Source: Marasmius tenuissimus (taxonomy: Eukaryota > Basidiomycota > Agaricomycetes > Agaricales > Marasmiaceae). From it: a DNA stretch of 64,000 bases. Made by a program: the position numbers and the translations under genes. Shown piece after piece: positions 33,810 through 43,750 of the stretch (position 1 is its first letter; every line of letters starts with the position of its first letter). The notes below the pieces were generated by a model, which saw only the letters and a list, made by a program, of their open reading frames with translations, was not told the DNA's origin and searched no databases. Where the stretch lies: positions 1,798,001-1,862,000 of the forward strand of contig JAQOTA010000069.1 in NCBI GenBank assembly GCA_029532415.1, read 5' to 3'.

Positions 33810-33821
33810 GGGCCCATAACC
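33810..33821 (-). promoter_or_regulatory. Copia-A primer-binding site, half-tRNA type
   Basis: GGTTATGGGCCC on the element strand, directly after the 5' LTR. It is complementary to GGGCCCAUAACC of the anticodon stem-loop of eukaryotic initiator tRNA-Met, the half-tRNA primer known for Drosophila copia. Confidence 0.7.
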
Positions 33822-33861
33822 TGATGAGCCAGCATGACGCCTAGCGCAGAGAACTACAACA
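33822..33861 (-). repeat. Copia-A 5' LTR, inner fragment
   Basis: 40 bp equal to 24604-24643 except one base. The rest of this LTR is at 43038-43300, displaced by Copia-B. The duplicated target CAACA stands at 33857-33861 and 43033-43037. Confidence 0.8.
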
Positions 33862-34379
33862 TGATGAGCCAGCATAGTTAAAGTGCACAGTGGGTATAAT
33901 GAAGTAAACCTCACATGGGTAATACACAGAGTGTTCTTGTAGTCTTGAGATGCTTGTGAAGAGGTGATAATCGAGTAGATTGTCCTAAGGCTTAAGGCCT
34001 TTTGTCCAGTCTTTTATACATAAGTTTCTGGTACATGTAATGAGTATTACACTAACTGAAACTACTACTAGAAGTAGGTATTCAGCCCTAAAGGCGTAAA
34101 AGACATTAGTACTGTGTAAGTACTTCTACCATGAATGGTAGTATGCTTGGTGAGCATAGTCGTGTTTGCCTCATGTATTGGAGGCTCTACTTATGCTATT
34201 GGATAGCGACTGTCTATAGTGTCATATATGATGAAACTAGATGTACGTAGTAAGATACATAGACAGAGACGTAGTACTTGCATGAGGACGCAAGTGTTCT
34301 AGGGGCGTAGCTCTATAAATAGTGTGATGCGTAAACAACACGTCAACAGTGTATCACATGATATACATCATGTTCAACA
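33862..34379 (-). repeat. Copia-B 3' LTR
   Basis: 518 bp; on the element strand TGTTGAACAT to GGCTCATCA. CTATAAATAG on the + strand near 34312-34321 reads as the same TATA-like palindrome on both strands and may be the LTR promoter box. Confidence 0.9.
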
Positions 34380-34391
34380 CTCCCCCTCACT
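34380..34391 (-). promoter_or_regulatory. Copia-B polypurine tract
   Basis: AGTGAGGGGGAG on the element strand, touching the 3' LTR; nearly the same as the Copia-A tract. Confidence 0.7.
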
Positions 34392-34414
34392 AAGTTCATC
34401 ATGCGATCATGGAA

Positions 34415-37400
34415 CTAGTGAAATGTTAATCCTAAAGATTGCCTGAACAATTCGAACTTTGTTCTGCCAAGATTCTTCGTAAGAAGATCAGCAGGTTGTT
34501 TAGCAGTTTCAACGAAATAGATTCGAGTCTTTCCGTGTTCCACTGCTTCCCTGATGAAGTGGTATCGATTGTCAATGTGTTTTGTTCTTTTATCAGTAGC
34601 TTCATTGCTGCTGAGAAAGATAGCGCCTTGATTGTCGCTAACACATGGAACTGATCGAATAGGGAAGTTCAATTCGTTCATTAACGACTTCATCCAGCAA
34701 GCCTGACGTGTACAGTCAGATAGAGCCATATACTCTGCTTCCGTGGATGATAATGCAACCGTTTTCTGTTTCTGAGAGACCCAGCAAACTGGTGCATTGG
34801 CAAGCTTTACGATATATCCAGTCTGTGATCGACGATCATCTTTATCAGTTGCCCAATCAGAGTCAGCAAAGGCAAGTAGTCCTTGGTTGGATCTACCATC
34901 GTAAATGAGTTCATACTTTGCAGTGTGAACAAGGTATTTCACGATGTAAAGTGCCTTCTGGAGATGTTCCTGATTAGGATTAGCTCCATACTGTGACATC
35001 TTGATTACAGCAAAGGATATGTCTGGTCTCGTTCCGAGAGCCAAGTAAAGTAATGATCCGATAACCGATTGGAATCTATGCCTAATCTCGGGATTAACCT
35101 CCCCCTGGTTTTGGGTTGGGTTATAGCCTTCTGGCAAAGGCGTATATGCCGTCTTGGCGTTCAGAACTCCGAATTTACGAATTATCTTTTCAAGATAGTC
35201 TCGCTGATCAAAGATCAGTCTGCGATTCTTCCGATCTCGAGTAATTCGCATTCGCAGAAATTCTGTTGGCTCGCCTAGATCTCGGCATTCCCAGATTTTC
35301 ATGAATTCGCTTTTTAGTCTGTTGACAAGGTTGCGATCAGGACCCATAAATAAAGCATCATCTACATAGACGACGGCAATGACCATATTGCCATTCTTGT
35401 TGAAGACATATACACCAGCATCGGATAAGCATCGTTTGAATCCCAGACGTTTCATGGATTCAGTACATTGACGCCACCAGGCACGAGAAGCCTGTTTTAA
35501 TCTGTACAATGCTTTGCGTAACCTCCAAACCTTGCTGGAGTCCGTAACGAAGCCTTCAGGTTGTTCCATGTAAATCTCCTCATCTAAGGCACCATAAAGA
35601 AATGCTGTTTTAACGTCTAGCGCAGAGATCTCCCAATCTTCAAGCGCTGCTAGTGCCAATAGAAGTCGTACGGTTTCGAATCGTACTACAGGAGAGAACA
35701 ACTCGTTATAGTCTATCCCTTGTTTCTGCAAAAATCCTTTCGCAACAAGTCTTGCCTTTTTACGGCCATCAGACTTGATGTCAAATACCCAGCGGGATTT
35801 CACCGCTTTTCGGCCTTTGGGTAGTGTGACCACGTCAAAGACGTTTCTGTCTTTGAGTGATTGTAATTCCAGTCTGCATGCTGCTTCCCAAGATGGTCGT
35901 TCATCTTTAGGACGCTTCTGGACTTGTTTGTATGTCCATTCATGAACGTTATCATAACTACTGGCTTGAAGACCATATAGTTGATGACCGTTATTCAGCA
36001 AGTAAACCAAGTAATTTTCTCCCCCTTGCTGAGCAAGATCGCTCATATCGTCATCTGTGTCCATAGGAGCAGCTGGATCAGGAACCCTATTTGGTATTGT
36101 TTCAGGTTCATTTGTCGGATTAATCTGACTTTGCCAGCGTGCTTGAGAATCGATATCGCGTTCGATCTCAACAGGATGTCGACTTCCGTAAACATTAAAC
36201 GGACGGTTGGGAGTTACTCTATTCCTTGGAGGGTTTCTTCTGACAGCTGCTGGTGGAGGAGCTCGTAAGTTCTCCCACTCATCATAGTCAGCTTGGCGAA
36301 AACCAAATGGATTTGTTTGTCCAGAAGAACCAGCAGACCGTGGATCCGGACCATACTGATTAGGATTGTGATCGGAGCCTTTCGGTGATCCGAATCCATC
36401 AGTATTTGGATGATTGCCGTTGTGCACATCATCGCTTTTATCATCCGGGATAGGATCCAAGGGAGGATCTCCCCCAGGCTGATGATCGTCATCATCTGAT
36501 CCTGGTGGAGGTGGAGGATTGAAGAAATCATCATCATTGTGATGATCTTCATGGCCATCATATGGGTACGTTGGAAAGGGTATAGACCGGACAGGTTTGT
36601 CGGTTTTATCAAACTCTATGGATCCGGGCACTTCTTTCTGACATTTAGGAAACCAGTTCTCATCGAAAACTGCTTGCGGAGTAATGTATACAGAATTATT
36701 GGTTGTTCGAAAGAATCGATAAGCTTTTGATCCGCTCTCGTAACCAATGAAGATCATTGCTTCAGAGTGTGGAGCAAGCTTATTTTTACGTTTCGGTATG
36801 TATGCATATGCACCACATCCGAACGTCCTGAAGTATGAAACATCAGGCTTCTTATTCTCAAACAACTCAACTGGAGTTCTGTATTTCCTTGAACGAATAG
36901 GAGTTCTATTGTAGATATGGACGGCTGTGAGAATTGCAAATTCCCACCAGTTTTCAGGCACACAAGCCTGAAAGCGCATAGCTTCAGATTTTTCTCGTAG
37001 TGTACGATTAAATCTTTCTGCTCGTCCATTCTGTTCATGCATGTTGGGAGAACCTCTTTGTGGAAATATTCCTAGAGAGTTATACCAGTCCCATTGTTCA
37101 TTTGAAAAGAATTCTCCCCCTCGATCAAAATGCACACTTTTGACCTTTTTATTAGTCTGGCGCTCTACAAGAGCTAGCCAATTGCGCAATTTTTGATCTG
37201 TATCGCTCTTTTTACGAATTGGATATACCCATCCGTATGATGTTGCATCATCGAATAAGGTTAATGCATATTCGTTTTGATAGTAAGAGCGAGTTGGATA
37301 TTCTATCAAATCACCGTGCACGAGCTCAAGAGGCTCCTTAGCTCGTTTAGAGGATAAAGGGTACGATTTGGCAACCATTTTGCCTTTGGCACAGCCTCGG

Positions 37401-39103
37401 CATGGTTTGGTTTCTCCCTTTGAAGTAACCAACTTCGTTGGAAGCCCTTTAACATTATCCATTAATTTTCCTAAGACTCTGGGATCACAGTGTCCCATAC
37501 GTCTGTGCCATAATTCAGAAGTATTGAAAGATACAACAGATGTGAAGGAAGTTTCTCCCACAAGAACCTTCGCGTTCATCCATCGTAAAGGATCATCTTT
37601 ATGGCTTGGGTAAAAGCTCATTAAAAGAGAATCATCTTTCTTGCTCCGGATCGAAGTCTCTGGAGAGTCCAGTAAAGTATAGTATCCTATACTCCAGAAC
37701 TTCCCACTAGAGATTAAACGATGTGGGCTGTCGGGATTATACATCACTGGGTATAACTTTGTGACTTGCGTCACTCCTGCGCTATTGGTGTGTCGGATGA
37801 GGACAGTACCATAGCCTACTATTTGCACGTTTGCTTTATCACCCGCTGATGTAGTAAGACCTATTGGCATTTCCAAAGTCTGATAGTCTGAGAAATCCGT
37901 TTTATACGGAGTCATATGCGCTGATGCCCCACTATCAAGTAGCCAGGCATTTCGCGTATTTCTCACTTCACAATCACTTGAGAATGCAGCAGAAAACGAC
38001 TTATATTTCGTCGTTGCATATACAGAAGTAATACTACATTTCCTTGGTACTGAGTTCCTTAGGATATGATAGTTCTGCATCGAGGATTTAGTGAAAGTTT
38101 GACTATTAGAACTTTGAAACACTTGCCAGTCTCCACGATCGTTGCTTTCAGCCCAATCGTTATCAACTCCTTCGAGGCCATCTCCATAGTCACTATCATC
38201 AAAGTACCGTTCATGCCATTGAAGCGGTTCTTGATTCTGACTTTGGAATGTTTGGCGAACAAGATGCTCTCGTCTTGTTCTGAGTTCTTCTTGATAACGT
38301 TGATTAGCGGCCTCTTCAACTTCTATCCAAGCTTCCAATTGGCGTCTATAGTTCTGCCATTGAACGAATCTCGTGGCTTGATATGGCTGATTGTTATTGA
38401 CAACCAAAGTGATATTGCCAATACTTGTGCCATCAGCAACGTGTAAAGGCGGTCCATTGGTCCTTAGTCCAATTACTGCAGGTCCGTAATTCTCGAATTG
38501 AGAGTTTCGGGGATCACTTGGAGATGTAACCCAAGGGTCAACCTCAGGTTGTTCATCTACCGGACTAAGTCTTTCCGGTTGATCTGGTGGAGCAGTGGTT
38601 GGACGAGAAGGGACTTCAATGTAATCCTCTTCTAAGGATTGTACGCCATAAAAAGATTCGGGAGAGCTTGGAGGTGTGTGTACGATTTGGTCCTGCCATT
38701 GTCGTACTCGAGGTGGTGTAGTTGCGGGACGATTTATGTATTCATGGGTAGTAGGGATTGGAGATTTGGAACGATTAAGTGACTCAGCTAATTCCATGAA
38801 ATCCTCAGGGTATGTGCTTGATTGTTCATCGAAGCGACCACCCTCGAGTTCTCTTCGAGGAATATCAGCCTGAGTCATGGGAACAGACATTCTAATGTTG
38901 TTCATCCATTTGTACAAGTGCGTGTGCCAGTTACGAACATCTGGAAGACTAAGATGAGGGATAAAGCGAACCCAGCGCCTATTAAACCCTGGTTGTCTCC
39001 ATTGAGATGTTCTAAATTGACTCGCTCTTATGTCTGTCGTTCCGAATAACCATTTCCCTTCAAGACCAAGCTTGACTAACGAATGCCAGAAGATAGGATT
39101 CAT
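34415..39103 (-). CDS. Copia-B Pol: protease, integrase, reverse transcriptase, RNase H
   Basis: An open frame of about 1,560 codons (residues below count from 39106). After a 390-residue Pro/Ser/Glu-rich region comes the protease motif DSGASAHM (391-398). Integrase follows with its HHCC part (WHRRMGH near 533, CRGCAKGK near 569) and the catalytic triad D599, D661, E697; D661 and E697 are 35 residues apart, as expected for copia. An acidic/proline linker (850-1030) leads to reverse transcriptase with YVDD at 1247-1250, then RNase H with ADSDWA, STEAEYM, DNQGAIF and HIDNRYHF. All key residues are present. Pol is in the same frame as gag, separated by one TGA at 39140-39142. Confidence 0.9.
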   Translation of the reverse strand: MNPIFWHSLVKLGLEGKWLFGTTDIRASQFRTSQWRQPGFNRRWVRFIPHLSLPDVRNWHTHLYKWMNNIRMSVPMTQADIPRRELEGGRFDEQSSTYPEDFMELAESLNRSKSPIPTTHEYINRPATTPPRVRQWQDQIVHTPPSSPESFYGVQSLEEDYIEVPSRPTTAPPDQPERLSPVDEQPEVDPWVTSPSDPRNSQFENYGPAVIGLRTNGPPLHVADGTSIGNITLVVNNNQPYQATRFVQWQNYRRQLEAWIEVEEAANQRYQEELRTRREHLVRQTFQSQNQEPLQWHERYFDDSDYGDGLEGVDNDWAESNDRGDWQVFQSSNSQTFTKSSMQNYHILRNSVPRKCSITSVYATTKYKSFSAAFSSDCEVRNTRNAWLLDSGASAHMTPYKTDFSDYQTLEMPIGLTTSAGDKANVQIVGYGTVLIRHTNSAGVTQVTKLYPVMYNPDSPHRLISSGKFWSIGYYTLLDSPETSIRSKKDDSLLMSFYPSHKDDPLRWMNAKVLVGETSFTSVVSFNTSELWHRRMGHCDPRVLGKLMDNVKGLPTKLVTSKGETKPCRGCAKGKMVAKSYPLSSKRAKEPLELVHGDLIEYPTRSYYQNEYALTLFDDATSYGWVYPIRKKSDTDQKLRNWLALVERQTNKKVKSVHFDRGGEFFSNEQWDWYNSLGIFPQRGSPNMHEQNGRAERFNRTLREKSEAMRFQACVPENWWEFAILTAVHIYNRTPIRSRKYRTPVELFENKKPDVSYFRTFGCGAYAYIPKRKNKLAPHSEAMIFIGYESGSKAYRFFRTTNNSVYITPQAVFDENWFPKCQKEVPGSIEFDKTDKPVRSIPFPTYPYDGHEDHHNDDDFFNPPPPPGSDDDDHQPGGDPPLDPIPDDKSDDVHNGNHPNTDGFGSPKGSDHNPNQYGPDPRSAGSSGQTNPFGFRQADYDEWENLRAPPPAAVRRNPPRNRVTPNRPFNVYGSRHPVEIERDIDSQARWQSQINPTNEPETIPNRVPDPAAPMDTDDDMSDLAQQGGENYLVYLLNNGHQLYGLQASSYDNVHEWTYKQVQKRPKDERPSWEAACRLELQSLKDRNVFDVVTLPKGRKAVKSRWVFDIKSDGRKKARLVAKGFLQKQGIDYNELFSPVVRFETVRLLLALAALEDWEISALDVKTAFLYGALDEEIYMEQPEGFVTDSSKVWRLRKALYRLKQASRAWWRQCTESMKRLGFKRCLSDAGVYVFNKNGNMVIAVVYVDDALFMGPDRNLVNRLKSEFMKIWECRDLGEPTEFLRMRITRDRKNRRLIFDQRDYLEKIIRKFGVLNAKTAYTPLPEGYNPTQNQGEVNPEIRHRFQSVIGSLLYLALGTRPDISFAVIKMSQYGANPNQEHLQKALYIVKYLVHTAKYELIYDGRSNQGLLAFADSDWATDKDDRRSQTGYIVKLANAPVCWVSQKQKTVALSSTEAEYMALSDCTRQACWMKSLMNELNFPIRSVPCVSDNQGAIFLSSNEATDKRTKHIDNRYHFIREAVEHGKTRIYFVETAKQPADLLTKNLGRTKFELFRQSLGLTFH

Positions 39104-39139
39104 CACTTGTATAGGAAGTGTGAAGTTCTTCTTGTTGAC

Positions 39140-41494
39140 TCAGAAAGCTTCATCCACCGAAGTTGAACGAGGGTTTTTCTCTCGTTGAACAAAATCTTCA
39201 ACGGTGCTGATCCAATTTTTGTTATTGATTTCAGCTATAACCGTCGATAGGTGTTGAAGGTTCCAGGTTTGGTATTCGTAATGAAGCGTGAACTTGGTAT
39301 CTTCTACTGTTTCCACATGTAATATCCTTTGTTGTATGCGCAATTCATGAAGAGCTTGACGAGGTGTCATATTATGGACTGCATCTCTTCTGATAGCGTA
39401 CATAACGACATATTCTCTGGTCCTGATCAGAATCCAGATCCAAAGATTGTGATCTGGTGTGCTGCGTATTAATTTATAACGCATTCTGATCATGGATTCC
39501 TTCAATGCTATGTCGTTAGTCGTCTGATCTCCGAAGTCTCGGAATTCTTCAACGACAGGAATTGGGAGTTTAATCCCATTTATTATATGTGGTCTATTAT
39601 TTCTAAGGTTAACTCGTCGCATCATGTTGTCATGTTGTTCTTTGTATTCTTGTAAGAATCGCCATTCAACTTTTCTATTGATGAGAGGTGGCGTAGTAAT
39701 GTCATCTCCATCTTGAGAATAGTTTTCTGGTCTGAACAAATGAACAAGATCGGCGTGGTTCCTAGGAAACATAGAATCTGCCCATGGTCCATAATCGTCA
39801 GGAGGTGTTGAAACTGTTACACGTATGTCTTCTTGTGTGGGTGATGCTACTTCGAGATTCTCACCTTGGTCAACTTCGTCCGCAGGCGAAGTATGATTAG
39901 GTGTTGCCTCTCGTCGTGGCATTGTGAAGATAATTTCTTCATTACTATGCGCTCCATAAGAGTATGCAGAACATGTATGGCTATCATTTGATGAATGATC
40001 AGATGAAGAATCACTATCAGGTTCTGTTGGAGTATCAGAGATGTATACCAAAGATGGTATCTCATCTCCATCGCTGTCTATGTTTGAATTGGAAATTGTA
40101 GCTGAAGCAATAGCTTCTTCTACTTGTTGAACCTGTTCGTCTAGTTGAACAGTTTGTCTATTATTCCATTCTTGAACAGAGATGTGCCGTACAGGACGAC
40201 CTTCTCTATCAGCAGCGATTCTCTCTTCTAGGCGTGCTTGTTGAAGATCATACGTGTTTTGGAACGGATTTGGTGCAGTTGTGCTACCAGTGGGGTAGTG
40301 GTAGGACATATGAACGTTTACTGGCCCAGCCATTTCGCGTTCAAAAACTGAGCTGATTTGCTCGTTTACTGCATTAATTCGATTCTGGTATTCAGAAGGT
40401 TTCTCAGAAGGTTCAAATACCGCAGTGTGCGATTGTTGCCCTCCTTTTTGAGTATCCTTCTTCTTTCCTTTGCCTTTTCCCTTGCCCTTTCCTCCTTTCT
40501 TCTTCCCTTTCTTGGTAGAAGATCCACCTTGGTTCTGATTGTTCTGGTTCTGGTTGTTATTTTTATTATTGTTCTTCTTTTGATTCGCAGAAGTACCAGA
40601 ACGAGACTGATCAGACCATTTGGGAGGAGAGTTAAATCTATTAACGCCAGAAATTTTGGCGTTATGGGCGGTGTAGGCAGCAGGACCAGAATGAATCCCA
40701 TTCCTTCTATTCCATTCATTCGTAATTGCAGCAATCAAATCGGTAGGTTTAAGTTCTTCCTTCTTCATACGGGATACTTGCTGCTTGAAAAGCTGCCAGC
40801 GCTTTTCATTAAGCTTAGCTGTGATCATAAGGCACAGCAAGTCGTCCGAAATTTCTACTCCATGATCCTTAAGTTGGTCCCGAACAGTCAACATGTAACT
40901 GATTCCAGGGACTGGATTAAGGTGTTCAGGAAGCTGGACGTTATGCAAGTCCGTATATAGATTCATCATCTTTGAAGAGGATTGAACTCCAAACGTAGAT
41001 TTGAGTTTAGATAAGGTTGAGATTACCGAAGTTTTATCAACATGCGCGTCGTGGGCACGACGAGTTCGCATTTTGATAATACCAATTACTTTGTTACGCC
41101 TAGAAGTCCACTCAATTAAAGCGGTAGCTTCCCCTGAAGTAGCAGGAGAGGATGTTTCTGGCATTTCTTCATCCAAGGCTTGAGGTATGCCTTGGGTAAA
41201 GAGGTAACCTTCAAGTAATCGGTACCAATCTTCGAAATTCGAACCATCATCTAGCAAAACTGGAATGATACTGATTCCTCCTGACCCAGCAGGAAAGTTG
41301 CTGTCCGCAACCTGAGAGTACAACGGTTCCGTATTGTAGTTAAAAACTTCTACAGAATTTTCTACTTCCGTTCCTAGAGTATATCCCGGCGTATTGCGAA
41401 CAAACATCGTTGGGGGATTACCACTTGGAGAATGAGAAGTAGACCTTGATCCTGATTGAGACATATTGAGGTCTGCCAAAAGTCCCGTGAGCAT
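39140..41494 (-). CDS. Copia-B Gag
   Basis: An open frame of 784 residues from ATG at 41494 (MLTGLLADLN). The Gag core lies about residues 90-260 (FEDWYRLLEGYLF, then LTVRDQLKDHGVEISDDLLC). It is followed by a very basic Asn/Gln/Gly-rich stretch of KG repeats that could bind RNA; no CCHC knuckle is seen. The rest is acidic Ser-rich sequence. The frame ends in TGA at 39140, and the next 12 codons lead straight to the Pol ATG in the same frame, so either readthrough or a new nonsense mutation. With the leading part of Pol, more than 1,100 residues precede the protease, long for a copia element. Confidence 0.85.
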   Translation of the reverse strand: MLTGLLADLNMSQSGSRSTSHSPSGNPPTMFVRNTPGYTLGTEVENSVEVFNYNTEPLYSQVADSNFPAGSGGISIIPVLLDDGSNFEDWYRLLEGYLFTQGIPQALDEEMPETSSPATSGEATALIEWTSRRNKVIGIIKMRTRRAHDAHVDKTSVISTLSKLKSTFGVQSSSKMMNLYTDLHNVQLPEHLNPVPGISYMLTVRDQLKDHGVEISDDLLCLMITAKLNEKRWQLFKQQVSRMKKEELKPTDLIAAITNEWNRRNGIHSGPAAYTAHNAKISGVNRFNSPPKWSDQSRSGTSANQKKNNNKNNNQNQNNQNQGGSSTKKGKKKGGKGKGKGKGKKKDTQKGGQQSHTAVFEPSEKPSEYQNRINAVNEQISSVFEREMAGPVNVHMSYHYPTGSTTAPNPFQNTYDLQQARLEERIAADREGRPVRHISVQEWNNRQTVQLDEQVQQVEEAIASATISNSNIDSDGDEIPSLVYISDTPTEPDSDSSSDHSSNDSHTCSAYSYGAHSNEEIIFTMPRREATPNHTSPADEVDQGENLEVASPTQEDIRVTVSTPPDDYGPWADSMFPRNHADLVHLFRPENYSQDGDDITTPPLINRKVEWRFLQEYKEQHDNMMRRVNLRNNRPHIINGIKLPIPVVEEFRDFGDQTTNDIALKESMIRMRYKLIRSTPDHNLWIWILIRTREYVVMYAIRRDAVHNMTPRQALHELRIQQRILHVETVEDTKFTLHYEYQTWNLQHLSTVIAEINNKNWISTVEDFVQREKNPRSTSVDEAF

Positions 41495-41503
41495 ACTCTT
41501 CAA

Positions 41504-42502
41504 ATATAGAAGGGTGGAGCCAAGAGAGTGTCAATCGACGAAGGCTTCTAAGAAGCACCCATAAATAAATAGGGTTCGATGCACACCGAGAAATGCTCCA
41601 AAGGTCTAGGACTTTTAACAGGCTGTATGCGTCAAGCAGATCATGGGGTGTACCGCGTGCAGGTAGTGCAGGGGAGTTAATCTGGTTACGAAGCCCTGCC
41701 CAATTGCTAGGGTCTTACAACGTTCCCAGTGTGTATCGGTGTCTGGTGTCCCATCGTGCTATCTGGTCTCAACCCCAGACTAGCAAAAGTATGAGTGATC
41801 AGCTCATACTGTCCGAATGACCCATAGAAAGTTATTATTAAACCTAGTCATCCATATGAATTGAGTTCATGCACCCTCTGCCTTAGGCATATCGGTGACC
41901 AGAAAGCAATCATAGGTGAGTTAGAGTTTAACAATAACGTAGAAGAGAGGGGTCATCGGGAGGGGAGTCCCTGTACATACTAAAGTGGCCATGTGATACC
42001 GTAAAATTGTATAGTATCAAAACCTAGTTGTAAGGAGATCAAATCTCCCAGCATGTATATCATGCCCGGTCTTTTGACCGTCAGGAATCATGGCGAGTTG
42101 GTTTATAAGCACAACCCCATAGACCCCTAAACGATGCCTCATGGTGAGGATCATCGCCAACCATTGGTTTTCATCGGCATTAGGCAGTGATAATCTAAGA
42201 TCAAAGCCCAATCCGGGTTATCAGCAAGGAGACAGAGCCGCTTGCGCGGATAGGTCTATGCCGAAGAAGATGAAGCCAAGACAGTATGTACATGCGTTCG
42301 TGCAACATGCAACAGTACAGGGACATAGTGGATAGGTGTAAAGGGAACTAAAAACCCTTGACCTTGACACCAGACGATGACAAGCCCGACATCGCTAGAG
42401 ACTTCCATAACCCATGTAGGTTACAGGTCGTCCGCTAGGATGGTGGCGACACACGGGAGCTAGGCTTCTCCGATCATAACATCGACCTGACCACCGCTTG
42501 CG
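41504..42502 (-). other. Copia-B 5' leader, about 1 kb
   Basis: Between primer-binding site and gag. No open frame worth calling; packaging and dimerisation signals would be expected here. It is about four times longer than the Copia-A leader. Confidence 0.5.
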
Positions 42503-42514
42503 GGGCCCATAACC
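42503..42514 (-). promoter_or_regulatory. Copia-B primer-binding site, half-tRNA type
   Basis: GGTTATGGGCCC on the element strand, touching the 5' LTR; identical to that of Copia-A and complementary to the initiator tRNA-Met anticodon stem-loop. Confidence 0.75.
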
Positions 42515-43032
42515 TGATGAGCCAGCATAGTTAAAGTGCACAGTGGGTATAACGAAGTAAACCTCACATGGGTAATACACAGAGTGTTCTTGTAGTCTTG
42601 AGATGCTTGTGAAGAGGTGATAATCGAGTAGATTGTCCTAAGGCTTAAGGCCTTTTGTCCAGTCTTTTATACATAAGTTTCTGGTACATGTAATGAGTAT
42701 TACACTAACTGAAACTACTACTAGAAGTAGGTATTCAGCCCTAAAGGCGTAAAAGACATTAGTACTGTGTAAGTACTTCTACCATGAATGGTAGTATGCT
42801 TGGTGAGCATAGTCGTGTTTGCCTCATGTATTGGAGGCTCTACTTATGCTATTGGATAGCGACTGTCTATAGTGTCATATATGATGAAACTAGATGTACG
42901 TAGTAAGATACATAGACAGAGACGTAGTACTTGCATGAGGACGCAAGTGTTCTAGGGGCGTAGCTCTATAAATAGTGTGATGCGTAAACAACACGTCAAC
43001 AGTGTATCACATGATATACATCATGTTCAACA
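42515..43032 (-). repeat. Copia-B 5' LTR
   Basis: 518 bp, one difference from the 3' LTR (AACGAAG here, AATGAAG there). Confidence 0.9.
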
Positions 43033-43037
43033 CAACA

Positions 43038-43300
43038 TGGCTACACTACTACTTACCAGAGAGGAGTTTAGAGAGATAGAGGCAAGACGTAGAAGCTCAA
43101 GCACACTGTAGATTCAGGTAGAGAACTATGAGCTTATATACATGAAGATACAATAGAGTTTCCATATAGAGATGACAATAGAAATTGTACATATGAGCAT
43201 AGTGAACAATGAAGTATAGAACAATAGCGAATGCATTGTCCCACATAATACAATGGCGGGAAGTATGAACCAGGACTTCAGATATACCGGGATCTAATAA
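43038..43300 (-). repeat. Copia-A 5' LTR, outer fragment (truncated)
   Basis: 263 bp equal to 24644-24906 except three bases. The terminal 18 bp present in the 3' LTR (24907-24924) are missing, so a small deletion removed the end of the element and its target duplication. Confidence 0.8.
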
Positions 43301-43574
43301 GCTTCATTTCCGTTGCCTTCATCTGCATTTCCATCTCCACCTCCATCTCAATCTTCTCCATGTCGTATTCCATTGGTTCTGCCTCGACATAACTCTGCTG
43401 CTTGGTCTTGAGGTTGGCCTTTAGTAGGCATTGTCTTCTTCGTATACGTTGGTGTCTTTTATGCTCAAAGCGGATGAAGTCGTTTGAGAGCCTTGAGCTG
43501 CGTTGTTTTCGGGTTGGTTTGGGCATAATTGAGCCCTTCCTGTCTGCGACACGACGTGCAGAACTTGACAGCAC
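43296..43574 (-). CDS. Basic/acidic frame at the right side of the DNA transposon
   Basis: The frame begins near 43574; an internal ATG gives MPKPTRKQRSSRLSNDFIRF, a basic start, followed by an acidic stretch with repeated ME pairs. It is cut on its 3' side by the end of the Copia-A LTR near 43300. No domain is recognisable. It converges on the left frame at 24417, so the two cannot be one gene. Confidence 0.3.
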
Positions 43575-43750
43575 GTGATTCTTCCATATTTGGCCTACTT
43601 ACTATGTACAGATGACTCGTATCTACGGTAATCCCAGTGGCGAGGAACAGATGTACAGTGAGTGAATTCCCCGGGGTGGTCAGAGTTGAACGCGATCAAG
43701 CCGAGATCAAATGGATTTGACCAGAAATTTGATCTCATCTTGATCGCGAG

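Larger units (their letters stand above)
33862..43032 (-). mobile_element. Copia-B: complete, recent Ty1/copia retrotransposon
   Basis: 9171 bp on the - strand with LTRs 42515-43032 (5') and 33862-34379 (3'), each 518 bp and differing at one base that I can find. The 5-bp target duplication is CAACA. Primer-binding site at 42503-42514, polypurine tract at 34380-34391, gag and pol open throughout apart from one in-frame TGA. The near-identical LTRs mean insertion was recent. It landed in the 5' LTR of Copia-A. Confidence 0.92.
24604..43300 (-). mobile_element. Copia-A: old, broken Ty1/copia retrotransposon
   Basis: Lies on the - strand. The 3' LTR is 24604-24924; the 5' LTR is split by Copia-B into 33822-33861 and 43038-43300 and lacks its outer 18 bp. 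The primer-binding site is at 33810-33821 and the polypurine tract at 24925-24936. Gene order gag-protease-integrase-reverse transcriptase-RNase H identifies Ty1/copia. The pol region has several frameshifts and was hit by two insertions (25165-27870 and 29670-30186). The two LTRs differ at 4 of 303 aligned bases. Confidence 0.85.
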
